From: Oxalobacteraceae bacterium UBA6018
GTDB lineage: Bacteria; Pseudomonadota; Gammaproteobacteria; Burkholderiales; Burkholderiaceae_D
Assembly: GCA_002428015.1 (NCBI GenBank)
Contig: DIZW01000081.1
Location: 1,563 to 30,922 of the forward strand
Direction: 5' to 3'
Length of the DNA stretch: 29,360 bases
Shown here: in pieces, positions 6,949 to 16,297 of the stretch
Position numbering within the stretch: position 1 is the first letter of the stretch
Layout of the letters: each line of letters opens with the position of its first letter
Notes under the pieces: generated by a model
What the model was told of the DNA's origin: nothing
What the model saw: only the letters and a program-made list of their open reading frames with translations
Database searches by the model: none
Made by a program: the position numbers and the translations under genes

Positions 6949-9054
6949 CTACTTGAGCGCCAGCGCCATCGCGCAGGCCTTGTTGAGCATGAGCGTGATC
7001 GACTCCTGCGGCGACGGGTGGCCCAGGTAGAAGCCCTGCACCATGTCGCAGCCGTACTCCTCCAGCATGACCAGCTGCTCGTCGGTCTCCACCCCCTCGG
7101 CCACCACCACCATCTTCAGGCCGTGCGCCATGGCGATGATGGCGCGCGTGATGGCGGCGTTCTCGGAGTCCTGCGGCAGCCCGCAGATAAAGGTTTTGTC
7201 GATCTTGAGGGCGCGCACGTCGAAGCGCTTGAGGTAGTTCATCGACGAGTAGCCGGTGCCGAAATCGTCGATCGACAGATACACGCCGATCGCGCGCAGC
7301 TGCTCGAGCGTGGCCATGGTGGCGCGGGCGTCGTCCATCAGGGTGCCTTCGGTCAGCTCCAGTTCCAGCATCTTGGGGTCCAGCCCGGTGTCGTGCAGCG
7401 CCGACAGCACGATCTGCACCAGGTTCTCGTCCTTGAACTGCTTGGCCGACAGGTTGACCGCCATGCGGATCGCGCGCTGGGTCTGGCGCTGCCACGCCTT
7501 GGCCTGGTGGCAGGCGCTGCGCAGCACCCATTCGCCGATCGGCACGATCAGGCCGGTCTCCTCGGCCAGCGGGATGAATTCGGTCGGCGAGATGATGCCG
7601 CGCTCGGGATGGCGCCAGCGCACCAGGGCCTCGACCCCGACGATCTCGGACGAGCGCACGTCGATCTGCGGCTGGTACAGCAGATACAGCTCGTCGTTCT
7701 TGAGCGCCTTGCGCAGCCCCACCTCGAGCTTCACGTGGCTCATGATCTGCATGGTCAGCGAGGAGCTGTACAGCTTGGCGTTGTTCTTGCCGCAGTTCTT
7801 GGCGTGGTACATGGCGGTGTCGGCGTACTTGAGCAGCGAGTCGCAGTCGTCGCCGTCCTCCGGGAACAGCGAGATGCCGATGCTGGCGGTGACGAAGATC
7901 TCGTGGCCGTCGATCAGGAAGGGGCGCCGCATCGCGTCCTTGACCCGGTGCGCCACGTTGAGGGCGTTCTCGACCCGCTCCAGGTCGGGGATCAGGATGG
8001 TGAACTCGTCGCCGCCCAGGCGCGCCAGGTTGTGGGCCTGGTCGCCGCGCGAGACCAGGTCGCTCGGACGGATGGTTTCGCGCAGGCGCTCCGAGACGAT
8101 CTTGAGCAGGTGGTCGCCCACGTTGTGGCCGAGCGTGTCGTTGATGCGCTTGAAGCCGTCCAGGTCCATGAACAGCACCGCGAACTTCTTGTTCGACAGC
8201 TTGGAGCGGTGCAGTTCGCGCTCCAGCGTCTCGAGGAAGGCCTGGCGGTTGGGGATGCCGGTCAGGCTGTCGCAGTAGGCCAGGCGGCGGATCTGCTCCT
8301 CCGCGCGTTTGCGCTCGCTGATGTCGCGCACCAGGCCGAGCACCGCGCCGGCGCCGGTGGCCACCAGGCGCGCCTCGAAATGGTGGATCGCGCCGCCGCG
8401 CAGCAGGTCGTAGTCGACCGAGCGGATCTGCTCCGTGGCCAGCACGGCGCGCATCTGCTCGAGCAGGCGTTCGGCGATCTCGCGCGGCAGCACCTCGGTG
8501 ATGTGCTTGCCGACGCAGGCGGCGTGGGGCACGGCGGCCACGCTGCCGTTGCCTTCCTCGTAGTCCAGGTAGTAGCCCTGGTCGCTGAGGCGGAAGAAGG
8601 TGTCGGGGATGGCCGCCAGAACGGCGCGGTTGTGGGCGTCGGCGATGCGCAGGCGGACGATGGCGTCGCTGGCGCGCAGCACGTACAGCACGCGGTGGCC
8701 GAGGATGGGCCAGTTGATCGGCTTGGAGACGAAATCGGTGGCGCCCACCTCGTAGGCGTGGGTGACCGCCTCGATGTCGTCGCCGCCGGTGACCATGATG
8801 ATCGGCACGGCCGCGCCGGTCTCGATGCGGCGGATCGCGCGGCAGGCCGAGAAGCCGTCCATGTTGGGCATGTCCACGTCGAGCAGGATCAGGTCCGGCG
8901 CCATGCTCTGGTACAGGGCCACCGCCTGCAGCCCGTCCTCGGCCTCGATCGCGTCCAGGCCGACCTGGCCGAGCATCTCGAGCATCAGCAGGCGCATCAC
9001 CGGATCGTCGTCGGCGACCAGTACCACGCCGCGTTTGTTGGTAGTCGTTGGCAT
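6949..9054 (-). CDS. Response regulator with PAS, GGDEF and EAL domains
   Basis: The 701-aa protein combines a receiver domain (residues 9-125, phospho-acceptor Asp59 in LILLDVDMP), a PAS segment (about 140-250), a diguanylate cyclase domain (LARLGGDEF, GGDEF at 347-351) and a phosphodiesterase domain (EAL at 475-477, with NLSAKQF, LELTEGTLM, DDFGTGYSS, LKIDK and AEGVET all present). Both catalytic motifs look intact, so it could make and/or degrade c-di-GMP. SRGDQAHNLAR before GGDEF is longer than the usual RxxD inhibitory-site spacing. It starts one base after the stop of the hybrid kinase gene, so it is the probable output of that kinase. It converges on the penicillin acylase gene with only 12 bp between them and no obvious terminator hairpin. 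Confidence 0.95.
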   Translation of the reverse strand: MPTTTNKRGVVLVADDDPVMRLLMLEMLGQVGLDAIEAEDGLQAVALYQSMAPDLILLDVDMPNMDGFSACRAIRRIETGAAVPIIMVTGGDDIEAVTHAYEVGATDFVSKPINWPILGHRVLYVLRASDAIVRLRIADAHNRAVLAAIPDTFFRLSDQGYYLDYEEGNGSVAAVPHAACVGKHITEVLPREIAERLLEQMRAVLATEQIRSVDYDLLRGGAIHHFEARLVATGAGAVLGLVRDISERKRAEEQIRRLAYCDSLTGIPNRQAFLETLERELHRSKLSNKKFAVLFMDLDGFKRINDTLGHNVGDHLLKIVSERLRETIRPSDLVSRGDQAHNLARLGGDEFTILIPDLERVENALNVAHRVKDAMRRPFLIDGHEIFVTASIGISLFPEDGDDCDSLLKYADTAMYHAKNCGKNNAKLYSSSLTMQIMSHVKLEVGLRKALKNDELYLLYQPQIDVRSSEIVGVEALVRWRHPERGIISPTEFIPLAEETGLIVPIGEWVLRSACHQAKAWQRQTQRAIRMAVNLSAKQFKDENLVQIVLSALHDTGLDPKMLELELTEGTLMDDARATMATLEQLRAIGVYLSIDDFGTGYSSMNYLKRFDVRALKIDKTFICGLPQDSENAAITRAIIAMAHGLKMVVVAEGVETDEQLVMLEEYGCDMVQGFYLGHPSPQESITLMLNKACAMALALK

Positions 9055-9055
9055 G

Positions 9056-11956
9056 TCAAGTTTCCTTCTCTAGGATGGCACTGAGCGAATGCCGTACTGC
9101 CTGGAATTCCTGCTCCATATCGGTAAGAATGACAGCGGCGCCTTCGGTGGTGTCGGTGCGGCCGAGCGTTTCCATGTCCTTGCACATCTGGGCCAGGGTC
9201 TCGGCGCCCACGTTGGCGCTGCTCGACTTGAGGCTGTGCGCGATCTTGCGCAGGCTGCCGCTATCGAGGCCGGCGATGGCGTCGCGCAGGGTGCGCAGGT
9301 GCTGGGGCGTGTCGTCCACGTAGGCCGCGACGACCCGGTGGACCAGCGCGTCGCCGCGTTCCTTGCTCAGGGCGCGGATGTTCTCGAGCGCGTGGCGGTT
9401 GATGACGTCGCGCGGCGCCGGCGCCAGCACTGGTGTTGGCGCCGGCGCCGGCGCCGCAGCGACGGGGCGCTGGGCTGGGCGGGCAGGGACCGGGGCGCGC
9501 GCTTCGGGCGCGCTGGCCGGCGCCGGCTCGTCCTCGTCGTGGTGCACGGTGGCCGCCAGCGGCAGCGCGATCCAGCGCCCGATCACGGCGGCCAGCTGCT
9601 GCTGGGTGAACGGTTTGCTCAGGTAGTCGTCCATGCCGGCCGCCAGGCAGGCTTCGCGGTCGCCCTGCAGGGCGTTGGCGGTGATGGCGATGATCGGCAG
9701 GGTGTGGGCGCGCCCGCTCTGGAGCTCGTGGCGGCGGATCTCGGCGGTGGCCGCGAAGCCGTCCATGACCGGCATCTGGCAATCCATCAGCACCACGTCG
9801 TAGCCGCCGGCACGCACCTCCTGCAGCGCCTCCTCGCCGTTGCGGGCGCTGTAGACCGACATGCCGAGGCTGTCGAGCATGGCGGTGGCCACTTCCACGT
9901 TGACCGGGTTGTCCTCGGCCAGCAGCACGCGGCGCAGCCGCGCCGGCCGGGCCGTCTCGGCCGGCGCGGGGACGCGCGGGGGCAGGGCGGCGGCCGGCGC
10001 CAGCGCCTTGCCGCGCGGGCGGGTCATGATGCACTCGAACAGGTCGGCGGTGCGGGCCGGTTTGATCAGCTGGTAGGCCACGCCGGCGCCGCGCCGCTGC
10101 ACCGGGTCGGCCGCCATGCGGTGGTCCGACACCAGCAGGATGCGGGTGGCGGCGATGGCGGGGTTGGCCTTGATGTCGGCCGCCAGCGACAGGCCGCTGG
10201 TGCAGCGCAGGTCCATGTCGAGGATGGCGACGTCGTAGGGTTTGCCGGCGCGCGCGGCCGCCAGCAGGCGTTCGAGCGCGTCCATCGAGGCGTCGGTGCT
10301 GTCGCAAGCGAGCTGCCAGTCGGCCAGCTGGCGTTCGAGCGGTTCGCGGCTTTCCTGATGTTCGTCGACGATGAGCACGCGCAGGCCTTCGATGGTTTTC
10401 AGGGCGGTGCCGGGCTCGTCGGGATCGACGCGGCGCTTGTCGAAACTTACCGTGAACCAGAAAATCGACCCTTGCGTTAAAGCATTATCGACGCCGATTT
10501 TTCCTCCCATCAACTCGACCAGCTGGCGCGAGATCGCCAGGCCCAGGCCGGTGCCGCCGTACTTGCGCGTGGTCGAGCTGTCGGCCTGGGAGAAGGCCTC
10601 GAAGATGCGGCCGCGCGCCTCGCGCGAGACGCCGATGCCGGTGTCGTGCACCTCGAAGCGCAGGCTGACGGTGGCGCCGTCCTCGCTGGCGACGAGGACC
10701 TTGGCCAGGATCTGGCCCTTGTCGGTGAACTTCAGGGCGTTGCCGAGCAGGTTGGCCATGATCTGGCGCAAGCGGTTGGGGTCGCCGCAGATGGCCACCG
10801 GGATGTCGTTGGCGATGTCGAAGTCGAGGGCGATGCCCTTGCCCTGGGCTTGGGGCGTGTAGATGGTGTTGATGTCGTCGAGCAGGTCCCACAGGTTGAA
10901 GTTGATGTACTCGATGGACAGCTTGCCGGCCTCGATCTTGGAAAAATCGAGGATGTCGTTGATGATCACCAGGAGGTGCTCGCCGGACCGCTTGACCAGC
11001 TTGGTGAAGTTGCGCTGGGCGTCGGTCAGCGAGGTGCCCAGCAGCATTTCCGTCATGCCGAGCACGCCGTTCATGGGGGTGCGGATCTCGTGGCTCATGG
11101 TGGCCAGGAAGGCGCTCTTGGCGCGGCTGGCGGCCTCGGCGGCGTTCTTGGCCTTCTCCAGCTGCTCGGTGCGCACGCTGACCTGGCGCTCGAGCTCGTC
11201 GCGGTGGTGGGTCAGGGCCGCGCCGCGCCCCTCGATCTGGGCCAGCATGTCGTTGAAGCTGTCGATCAGGGTGCCCAGCTCGTCGTTGCGCTCGTGGCTG
11301 ATGCGCAGGTTGTAGTTCTGGCTGGCCGACACCTTCTGGGCCGCGTTGATCAGCTTGGTGACGGGGTCGGCAATGCTTTTCTTGAAGCGGCTGGCCAGCA
11401 TCAGGGCCACCAGCAGCGAGCCGCCCATCGCGGCGGCGATCACGCCGAGGCTTTTGAGGATGTCCAGCCACATCATGGTCAGGTCGGCCTCGATCATCAC
11501 CACGCCGATCTGGTAGTCGTTGCCCATCACCGGCCGGTACAGGCGCATGCGGGTCGACCAGAAGGTGCTGCCTTCGCGGTTGGCCGCGTCGAGGGCGGCC
11601 TCGTCCAGGCGCATCTCGGCGTTGTTTTTCTCGGCCGCGTTGCGACCGGGCGACGCGTAGCTGGCGAACAGCTTGCCCTTGCGGTCGAACAAGGCTGCGG
11701 CGCTGATCTCGTCCTTGGCCTTGAGCGCCGACAAGGTGTTCTGGGCCTGGTTGCGGTCGTTGAAAAGCAGGGCGTCCACGCTGTTGGCGCCCACCACGCC
11801 GGCGAAGGAGGACAGCTGCATGCCCTCGTCCTTGCGGTGGTTGAGCACCGAGGTGACCGTGAAGGCGACAAAGACGAACAACAAGGCGGTGCCGGTCGAC
11901 AAGAACGAAATGATCGTCAACTTTTTGTTCAGGCTTGAGCGCTCGAAGTTCATCAT
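9056..11956 (-). CDS. Hybrid sensor histidine kinase with two receivers and HPt
   Basis: The 966-aa inner-membrane kinase has a transmembrane helix (about 13-36), a periplasmic sensor region (about 40-160, CHASE8-like by arrangement), a second helix (about 168-188) and a HAMP domain. These are followed by a HisKA domain with phospho-acceptor His289 (MSHEIRTPMNG), an HATPase (GNALKF, HDTGIGV, GGTGLGLAI) and two receivers. Receiver 1 has Asp580 but DEH where the acidic pair usually sits. Receiver 2 is canonical, with EDN and Asp725 in LMDCQMPVMDG. After an Ala/Pro-rich linker (about 800-848) comes an HPt domain with His907 (AHSLKSSSANVGA). This is the BarA/phosphorelay layout. The start is ATG 11956 or the adjacent ATG 11953; no clear ribosome binding site is visible. 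Confidence 0.95.
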   Translation of the reverse strand: MMNFERSSLNKKLTIISFLSTGTALLFVFVAFTVTSVLNHRKDEGMQLSSFAGVVGANSVDALLFNDRNQAQNTLSALKAKDEISAAALFDRKGKLFASYASPGRNAAEKNNAEMRLDEAALDAANREGSTFWSTRMRLYRPVMGNDYQIGVVMIEADLTMMWLDILKSLGVIAAAMGGSLLVALMLASRFKKSIADPVTKLINAAQKVSASQNYNLRISHERNDELGTLIDSFNDMLAQIEGRGAALTHHRDELERQVSVRTEQLEKAKNAAEAASRAKSAFLATMSHEIRTPMNGVLGMTEMLLGTSLTDAQRNFTKLVKRSGEHLLVIINDILDFSKIEAGKLSIEYINFNLWDLLDDINTIYTPQAQGKGIALDFDIANDIPVAICGDPNRLRQIMANLLGNALKFTDKGQILAKVLVASEDGATVSLRFEVHDTGIGVSREARGRIFEAFSQADSSTTRKYGGTGLGLAISRQLVELMGGKIGVDNALTQGSIFWFTVSFDKRRVDPDEPGTALKTIEGLRVLIVDEHQESREPLERQLADWQLACDSTDASMDALERLLAAARAGKPYDVAILDMDLRCTSGLSLAADIKANPAIAATRILLVSDHRMAADPVQRRGAGVAYQLIKPARTADLFECIMTRPRGKALAPAAALPPRVPAPAETARPARLRRVLLAEDNPVNVEVATAMLDSLGMSVYSARNGEEALQEVRAGGYDVVLMDCQMPVMDGFAATAEIRRHELQSGRAHTLPIIAITANALQGDREACLAAGMDDYLSKPFTQQQLAAVIGRWIALPLAATVHHDEDEPAPASAPEARAPVPARPAQRPVAAAPAPAPTPVLAPAPRDVINRHALENIRALSKERGDALVHRVVAAYVDDTPQHLRTLRDAIAGLDSGSLRKIAHSLKSSSANVGAETLAQMCKDMETLGRTDTTEGAAVILTDMEQEFQAVRHSLSAILEKET

Positions 11957-12272
11957 GGCATCGCGACCTGGAAACAGTTAAAGGGAGAATGCCATTCCGG
12001 CAGGAAAAATATACGTCAACGAATCTGCTTAGTTTTGATCGGGCGCAAGCTTGCCGGACGTGACAATAAAGAAACAACGTTGACTTTTTTGCAGTGGAAA
12101 CAGACGTTTCCGTGGAGGCAGGCGCGCCGCGTTGGCGCGTGTGATATGACACAGCGTGGCGGGGGGCACGCTGTTGTTTGACTCAGGACAAGTTTGAAAC
12201 AGTGACGGCGCGGCGCGATCGGTTCAAGACCGCGCCAGCGATCGTTTGCGCTCGGTGAAACCGGCCGCCTTG
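11957..12272. other. Intergenic region upstream of the hybrid kinase
   Basis: No gene is supported here. The stretch should contain the promoter of the minus-strand kinase-regulator operon, but I do not find a convincing -35/-10 pair. It contains a perfect inverted repeat GGAAAC-AGAC-GTTTCC at 12,096-12,111, about 140 bp upstream of the kinase start, which could be a protein-binding site. It also contains a CAACGTTG palindrome just before it. Confidence 0.5.
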
Positions 12273-12434
12273 GCAGCCTGTCGGACTGAGGATCGTCAGC
12301 TGCAAAAATACCTGGGACGGTCCATATTTCGCCGCTTTCTCGGCCAATAGCTCGCTATTGGCACTGCGAAATCGCCAACATCTGGCCTCGCCCAGCTATT
12401 TTTTCGCTCTGACTCCCCAAGTCCGACAGGCTGC
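12273..12434. repeat. 162-bp palindromic (MITE-like) element
   Basis: The element is bounded by a 15-bp perfect terminal inverted repeat: GCAGCCTGTCGGACT at 12,273-12,287 and its exact complement at 12,420-12,434. Its centre is another perfect palindrome, CCAATAGC-TC-GCTATTGG (12,344-12,361). Intermediate arms also pair: AAAAATACCTGGG (12,304-12,316) with CCCAGCTATTTTT (12,391-12,403, 12 of 13), ATTTCGC with GCGAAAT, and GTCAG with CTGAC. The whole can fold into one long hairpin. There is no coding capacity. It sits directly at the end of ybdD and overlaps the stop codon by one base, so it may act as the terminator of cstA-ybdD. It could be a MITE, an IS remnant or a family-specific repeat. 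Confidence 0.75.
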
Positions 12435-12640
12435 TAGCAGCAGCCGCCGCGCTTGCCGGCGCCGCCGTAGCGCGCCTCCTGGCGCTCGCGGAAGAACTCC
12501 TCGTAGCTCATCAGCGGATCGCCCGGGTGGGTCGCCTCCATGTGGGCGACGTAGGTGTCGTATTCCGGCAGGCCGACCATCAGGCGCATGCTTTGCCCGA
12601 GGTAGCGGCCGGCCCGGGCCAGTCCACCGAGCAGGCTCAT
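12434..12640 (-). CDS. ybdD: YbdD/YjiX family small protein, partner of CstA
   Basis: The 68-aa product contains GRYLGQSMRLMVGLPEYDTYV, HMEATHPGDPLMSYEEFFRERQEARYGG (read in two parts) and the terminal Cys-Cys typical of E. coli YbdD and YjiX. These small cytosolic proteins are encoded with CstA-type transporters, and their exact role is not settled. The ATG at 12,640 overlaps the cstA stop as ATGA, so translation is coupled. A longer ORF in the same frame is rejected because its upstream part is an out-of-frame reading of cstA. The TAG stop touches the end of the palindromic element. Confidence 0.93.
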   Translation of the reverse strand: MSLLGGLARAGRYLGQSMRLMVGLPEYDTYVAHMEATHPGDPLMSYEEFFRERQEARYGGAGKRGGCC

Positions 12641-14721
12641 GATTGCGCCACGCTCGCTGACACCGCGGCCGCCCGCGCCGCCACGAAAGGCGCCTCGCGC
12701 GTGCTCGGGCCGCCGCTGGCGCGCGCGGACAGCACGGTGCGCACGCCGAACAGCAGCACCGCCACCACCACGAAGATGAAGAAAGCCGACAGCGAGGCGT
12801 CCACGTAATCGTTGAACACGATGCGCTGCATCTGCGCCATGGTCTTGGCCGGCGCCAGCACGGTGCCCTGGTCGATGGCGGCCTGGAACTTGTGCGCGTG
12901 GGCCAGGAAGCCGATGCGCACGTCCGCGTGGAAGATCTTCTGCCAGCCGGCCGTCAAGGTGCAGATCAGCAGCCAGATGGTCGGCACCACCGTCACCCAG
13001 GCGAAGCGGGCGCGCTTCATCTTGAACAGCACGCAGGTGGCGAGGATCAGCGCGATACCGGCCAGCATCTGGTTGGCGATGCCGAACAGCGGCCACAGGG
13101 TGTTGATGCCGCCCAGTGGATCGACCACGCCCTGGTACAGGAAGTAGCCCCAGGCGGCCACGCACAGCGAGGTGGCGATCAGGTTGGCCGGCAACGAGTC
13201 GGTGCGCTTGAGCGACGGGGCGAAGGCGCCCAGCAGGTCCTGCAGCATGAAGCGGCCCGCGCGCGTGCCGGCATCCACCGCGGTGAGGATGAACAAGGCC
13301 TCGAACAGGATGGCGAAGTGGTACCAGAACGCCATCATGAGCTTGCCGCCGACGACGTTCGACAGGATGTGCGCCATGCCCACGGCCAGGGTCGGCGCGC
13401 CGCCGGCGCGCGAGATGATGGTGGACTCGCCGACATCCTTGGCGGTCTGGATCAGTATTTCAGGGGTCACGTAAAAGCCCAAGTGCGACACGGCCGCCGC
13501 CGCGCTCTGGGCGGTGGGGCCGAGCAGGGCGGCCGGGCTGTTCATGGCGAAGTACACGCCAGGGTCGATGGTCGAGGCGGCCACCAGGGCCATGATCGCC
13601 ACGAAGGACTCCATCAGCATGGCGCCGTAGCCGATGAAGCGCGCGTGCTGCTCGTTCTCGATCATCTTGGGGGTGGTGCCGGAGGCGATGAGGGCGTGGA
13701 AGCCCGACACCGCGCCGCAGGCGATGGTGATGAACAGGAAGGGGAACAGGCTGCCGGACCAAACCGGGCCGCTGCCGTCGATGAACTTGGTCACGGCCGG
13801 CATCTGCAGGTGGGGCGCCACGAACACGATGCCGAGGGCCAGGCCGACGATGGTGCCGATCTTGAGGAAGGTGGACAGGTAGTCGCGCGGGGCCAGCAGC
13901 AGCCACACCGGGATGACCGAGGCGACGAAGCCGTAGCCGATCAGCATCCAGGTCAGCTGGGTGCCGGTGAAGGTGAACAGGGGCGCCAGCAGCGGCGAGG
14001 CCTGCACGAACTGGCCGCCGAAAATGGCGCCCATCAGCAGCACGAAGCCGATCAGCGACACTTCGCCGATGCGCCCGACCCGGAACCAGCGCGAATACAC
14101 GCCCATGAACAGGGCGATGGGGATGGTGGCCATGACGGTGAAGCTGCCCCACGGCGAATTGGTCAGCGCCTTGACGACGATGAGCGCGAGCACGGCCAGG
14201 ATGATGACCATGATCACGAAGGTACCGAGCAGAGCGATCAAGCCCGGCACTTCGCCCAGTTCGGACTTGATCAGGTCGCCCAGGGAGCGCCCGTCGCGCC
14301 GCATGGAGATGAACAGCACCATGAAGTCCTGCACGGCGCCGGCCAGCACCACCCCGGCCAGGATCCACATCATGCCCGGCAGATAGCCCATCTGGGCGGC
14401 CAGCACCGGCCCGACCAGGGGGCCGGCGCCGGCGATGGCGGCGAAGTGGTGGCCGAACAACACGTAGCGGTTGGTGGGCACGTAGTCCAGGCCGTCGTTG
14501 AACTTGTAGGCCGGCGTCTCGCGCCCGCCGTCGAGCCCCATCACGCGCTTGGCGATGAAGCTGCTGTAGAAGCGGTAGGCGATCAGGTAGACGCAGACCG
14601 CGGCCGCCACCACCCACACCGCGTTGATCGATTCGCCGCGGTTCAGCGCCACGAAGGCCAGCGCCCCGGCGCCGCCCAGCGACAGTGCCGCCCAGCCGAG
14701 CTGGTGAATTGCACGATTCAT
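12637..14721 (-). CDS. cstA: CstA/BtsT-type carbon starvation (pyruvate) transporter
   Basis: The 694-aa protein is a multi-pass inner-membrane protein of the CstA family, whose E. coli members BtsT and CstA import pyruvate and also affect peptide use. Diagnostic segments are TNRYVLFGHHFAAIAGAGPLVGP (in two parts), AAQMGYLPGMMWILAG, ALIASGTTPKMIENE and LWPLFGIANQMLAGIAL. A strong GGAGGAG ribosome binding site lies 6 nt upstream of the ATG at 14,721. It is followed by ybdD with a 4-bp overlap. It is divergent from a Cache sensor kinase and response regulator, which suggests control of cstA by that pair, as BtsSR controls btsT in E. coli. Confidence 0.95.
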   Translation of the reverse strand: MNRAIHQLGWAALSLGGAGALAFVALNRGESINAVWVVAAAVCVYLIAYRFYSSFIAKRVMGLDGGRETPAYKFNDGLDYVPTNRYVLFGHHFAAIAGAGPLVGPVLAAQMGYLPGMMWILAGVVLAGAVQDFMVLFISMRRDGRSLGDLIKSELGEVPGLIALLGTFVIMVIILAVLALIVVKALTNSPWGSFTVMATIPIALFMGVYSRWFRVGRIGEVSLIGFVLLMGAIFGGQFVQASPLLAPLFTFTGTQLTWMLIGYGFVASVIPVWLLLAPRDYLSTFLKIGTIVGLALGIVFVAPHLQMPAVTKFIDGSGPVWSGSLFPFLFITIACGAVSGFHALIASGTTPKMIENEQHARFIGYGAMLMESFVAIMALVAASTIDPGVYFAMNSPAALLGPTAQSAAAAVSHLGFYVTPEILIQTAKDVGESTIISRAGGAPTLAVGMAHILSNVVGGKLMMAFWYHFAILFEALFILTAVDAGTRAGRFMLQDLLGAFAPSLKRTDSLPANLIATSLCVAAWGYFLYQGVVDPLGGINTLWPLFGIANQMLAGIALILATCVLFKMKRARFAWVTVVPTIWLLICTLTAGWQKIFHADVRIGFLAHAHKFQAAIDQGTVLAPAKTMAQMQRIVFNDYVDASLSAFFIFVVVAVLLFGVRTVLSARASGGPSTREAPFVAARAAAVSASVAQS

Positions 14722-14924
14722 GTTGACTCCTCCAAGTTTTTTATAAGTGTCCTGCGCTTAGACCGTCGAAACGGCAATAGATTCATTGCAGTGTGCCGAG
14801 TATCGGCCGGCGCCAGGCACGCAACAAGCGCAGCATTACGCAAGCTCCTGCGTACTAATACGTAGCCGGAATTGCCGGAAGGGACGTAAAATCGCTGCAT
14901 GACACCGGTATCGATTTCCCGCCT

Positions 14925-16292
14925 ATGATCGCGCCCATGAAGCTCAGGCAAAAGTTCATCCTGTTCGCCGTCACGCCGCTGATCGTGGCGCTGTGCGCGC
15001 TGGCGCTGTTCGTGCGCCACCAGGCCGTGAGCCTGGCGCGCCAGCAGCGCGAGACCATCCAGCAGGCCTACCTGGCCAGCAAGGAGGCCGCGCTCACCAA
15101 CTACGTGGCGCTGGCGTCGCACTCGATCGCCCATCTCTACGATTCGGGCAAGAACGATCCGGCCACCCTGGCCGAGGCCAAGCGCATCCTCTCGACCCTC
15201 AGCTACGGCAGCGACGGCTATTTCTTCGTCTACGATTTCCAGGGGATGAACCTGATGCACCCGCGCCAGCCCGAGCTGGTCGGGCGCAACCTGTGGGAGC
15301 TGCGCGACGCCAACGGCGTGCCCACGGTCCAGCGCCTGGTCGCGCGCGCCCGCGCCGGCGGCGGCTTCGAGCGCTACGTCTGGGTCAAGCCCTCGACCAA
15401 CAAGACCGCGCCCAAGCTCGGCTACGTGGTGCCGCTGGCGCGCTGGAACTGGATGATCGGCACCGGCATCTACCTCGACGACGTCGACGCCGCCCTGGCC
15501 AAGATCGACGCCCAGGAGTCGCGCAACATCCAGAGCACCATGGCCTGGATCGGCGCGCTGGCGCTGCTGTCGGCGCTGGTGGTGGCCGGCTCCGGGCTGG
15601 CCCTGAACATCAGCGAGCTGCGCGTGGCCGACGCCAAGCTCAAGGCGCTGGCCCAGCGCGTGGTCGAGTCCCAGGAGCAGGAGCGCGCCCGCCTGTCGCG
15701 CGACCTGCACGACGGCATCAGCCAGTGGCTGGTGTCGATCAAGCTGCAGGTCGAGGCCGGCCTGATCCGCCTGGGCGGCACCCCGGCCCAGCAGCAGCAG
15801 GCCCGCGCCGGCTTCGAGCACACCGCGCTGGCGCTGGCCGACGTGCTGGGCGAAGTGCGCCGCATTTCGCACGACCTGCGCCCGGCCATCCTGGACGACC
15901 TGGGCCTGGCCGCCGCGCTCGAGCACCTGGCCCACGAGTTCAGCCAGACCAGCGCCGCCCCGGCCCGCTTCAGCGCCGACGCCGGCACCGACGGCCTGCC
16001 GCACGTGGCCAACACGGTGCTGTTCCGCATCGCCCAGGAAGCGCTGACCAACATCGAACGCCACGCCGAGGCGCGCCACATCGACATCCTGCTCGAACGG
16101 CACGGCAACACCGTGACCCTGACCGTGCGCGACGACGGCATCGGATTCGACGCGGCCGGCATCGCCCAGCACCCCCAGCGCGGCATCGGCCTGCGCAACA
16201 TGCTCGAACGCATGGACGCCATCGGCGGGCGCCTTCACATCGCCTCCTCCAACACCGGCACCGTGGTGCGGGCCGCGGTCGAGCTGGGCTGA
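14925..16292 (+). CDS. Cache-domain sensor histidine kinase (HisKA_3 type)
   Basis: The 455-aa membrane kinase has a first helix (residues 11-30) and a periplasmic single-Cache domain (about 35-205), recognised by YGSDGYFFVYDFQGMNLMHP and WNWMIGTGIYLDDVD. A second helix (about 207-228) is followed by a HisKA_3 dimerisation domain with His262 in SRDLHDGISQWLVSIKLQ, and by an HATPase domain (QEALTNIERHA, RDDGIGFD, GIGLRNMLERM). Such Cache domains bind small carboxylates or amino acids. Together with the divergent cstA this suggests a pyruvate-like signal (inference). An alternative start at ATG 14,937 gives the more usual N-terminus MKLRQKF; neither has a clear ribosome binding site. The response regulator follows after 5 bp. 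Confidence 0.93.
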   Translation: MIAPMKLRQKFILFAVTPLIVALCALALFVRHQAVSLARQQRETIQQAYLASKEAALTNYVALASHSIAHLYDSGKNDPATLAEAKRILSTLSYGSDGYFFVYDFQGMNLMHPRQPELVGRNLWELRDANGVPTVQRLVARARAGGGFERYVWVKPSTNKTAPKLGYVVPLARWNWMIGTGIYLDDVDAALAKIDAQESRNIQSTMAWIGALALLSALVVAGSGLALNISELRVADAKLKALAQRVVESQEQERARLSRDLHDGISQWLVSIKLQVEAGLIRLGGTPAQQQQARAGFEHTALALADVLGEVRRISHDLRPAILDDLGLAAALEHLAHEFSQTSAAPARFSADAGTDGLPHVANTVLFRIAQEALTNIERHAEARHIDILLERHGNTVTLTVRDDGIGFDAAGIAQHPQRGIGLRNMLERMDAIGGRLHIASSNTGTVVRAAVELG

Positions 16293-16297
16293 GCGAC

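Noticed and set aside
7018..9084. 688-codon plus-strand frame over the response regulator
   Set aside because: Its composition (Val/His/Asp/Gln-rich, no motifs) is typical of an antisense shadow. The minus-strand protein has four clear domains.
12892..14865. 657-codon plus-strand frame over cstA
   Set aside because: It is antisense to a well-supported CstA protein, with a composition dominated by Gly/His/Asp/Gln and no recognisable domain.
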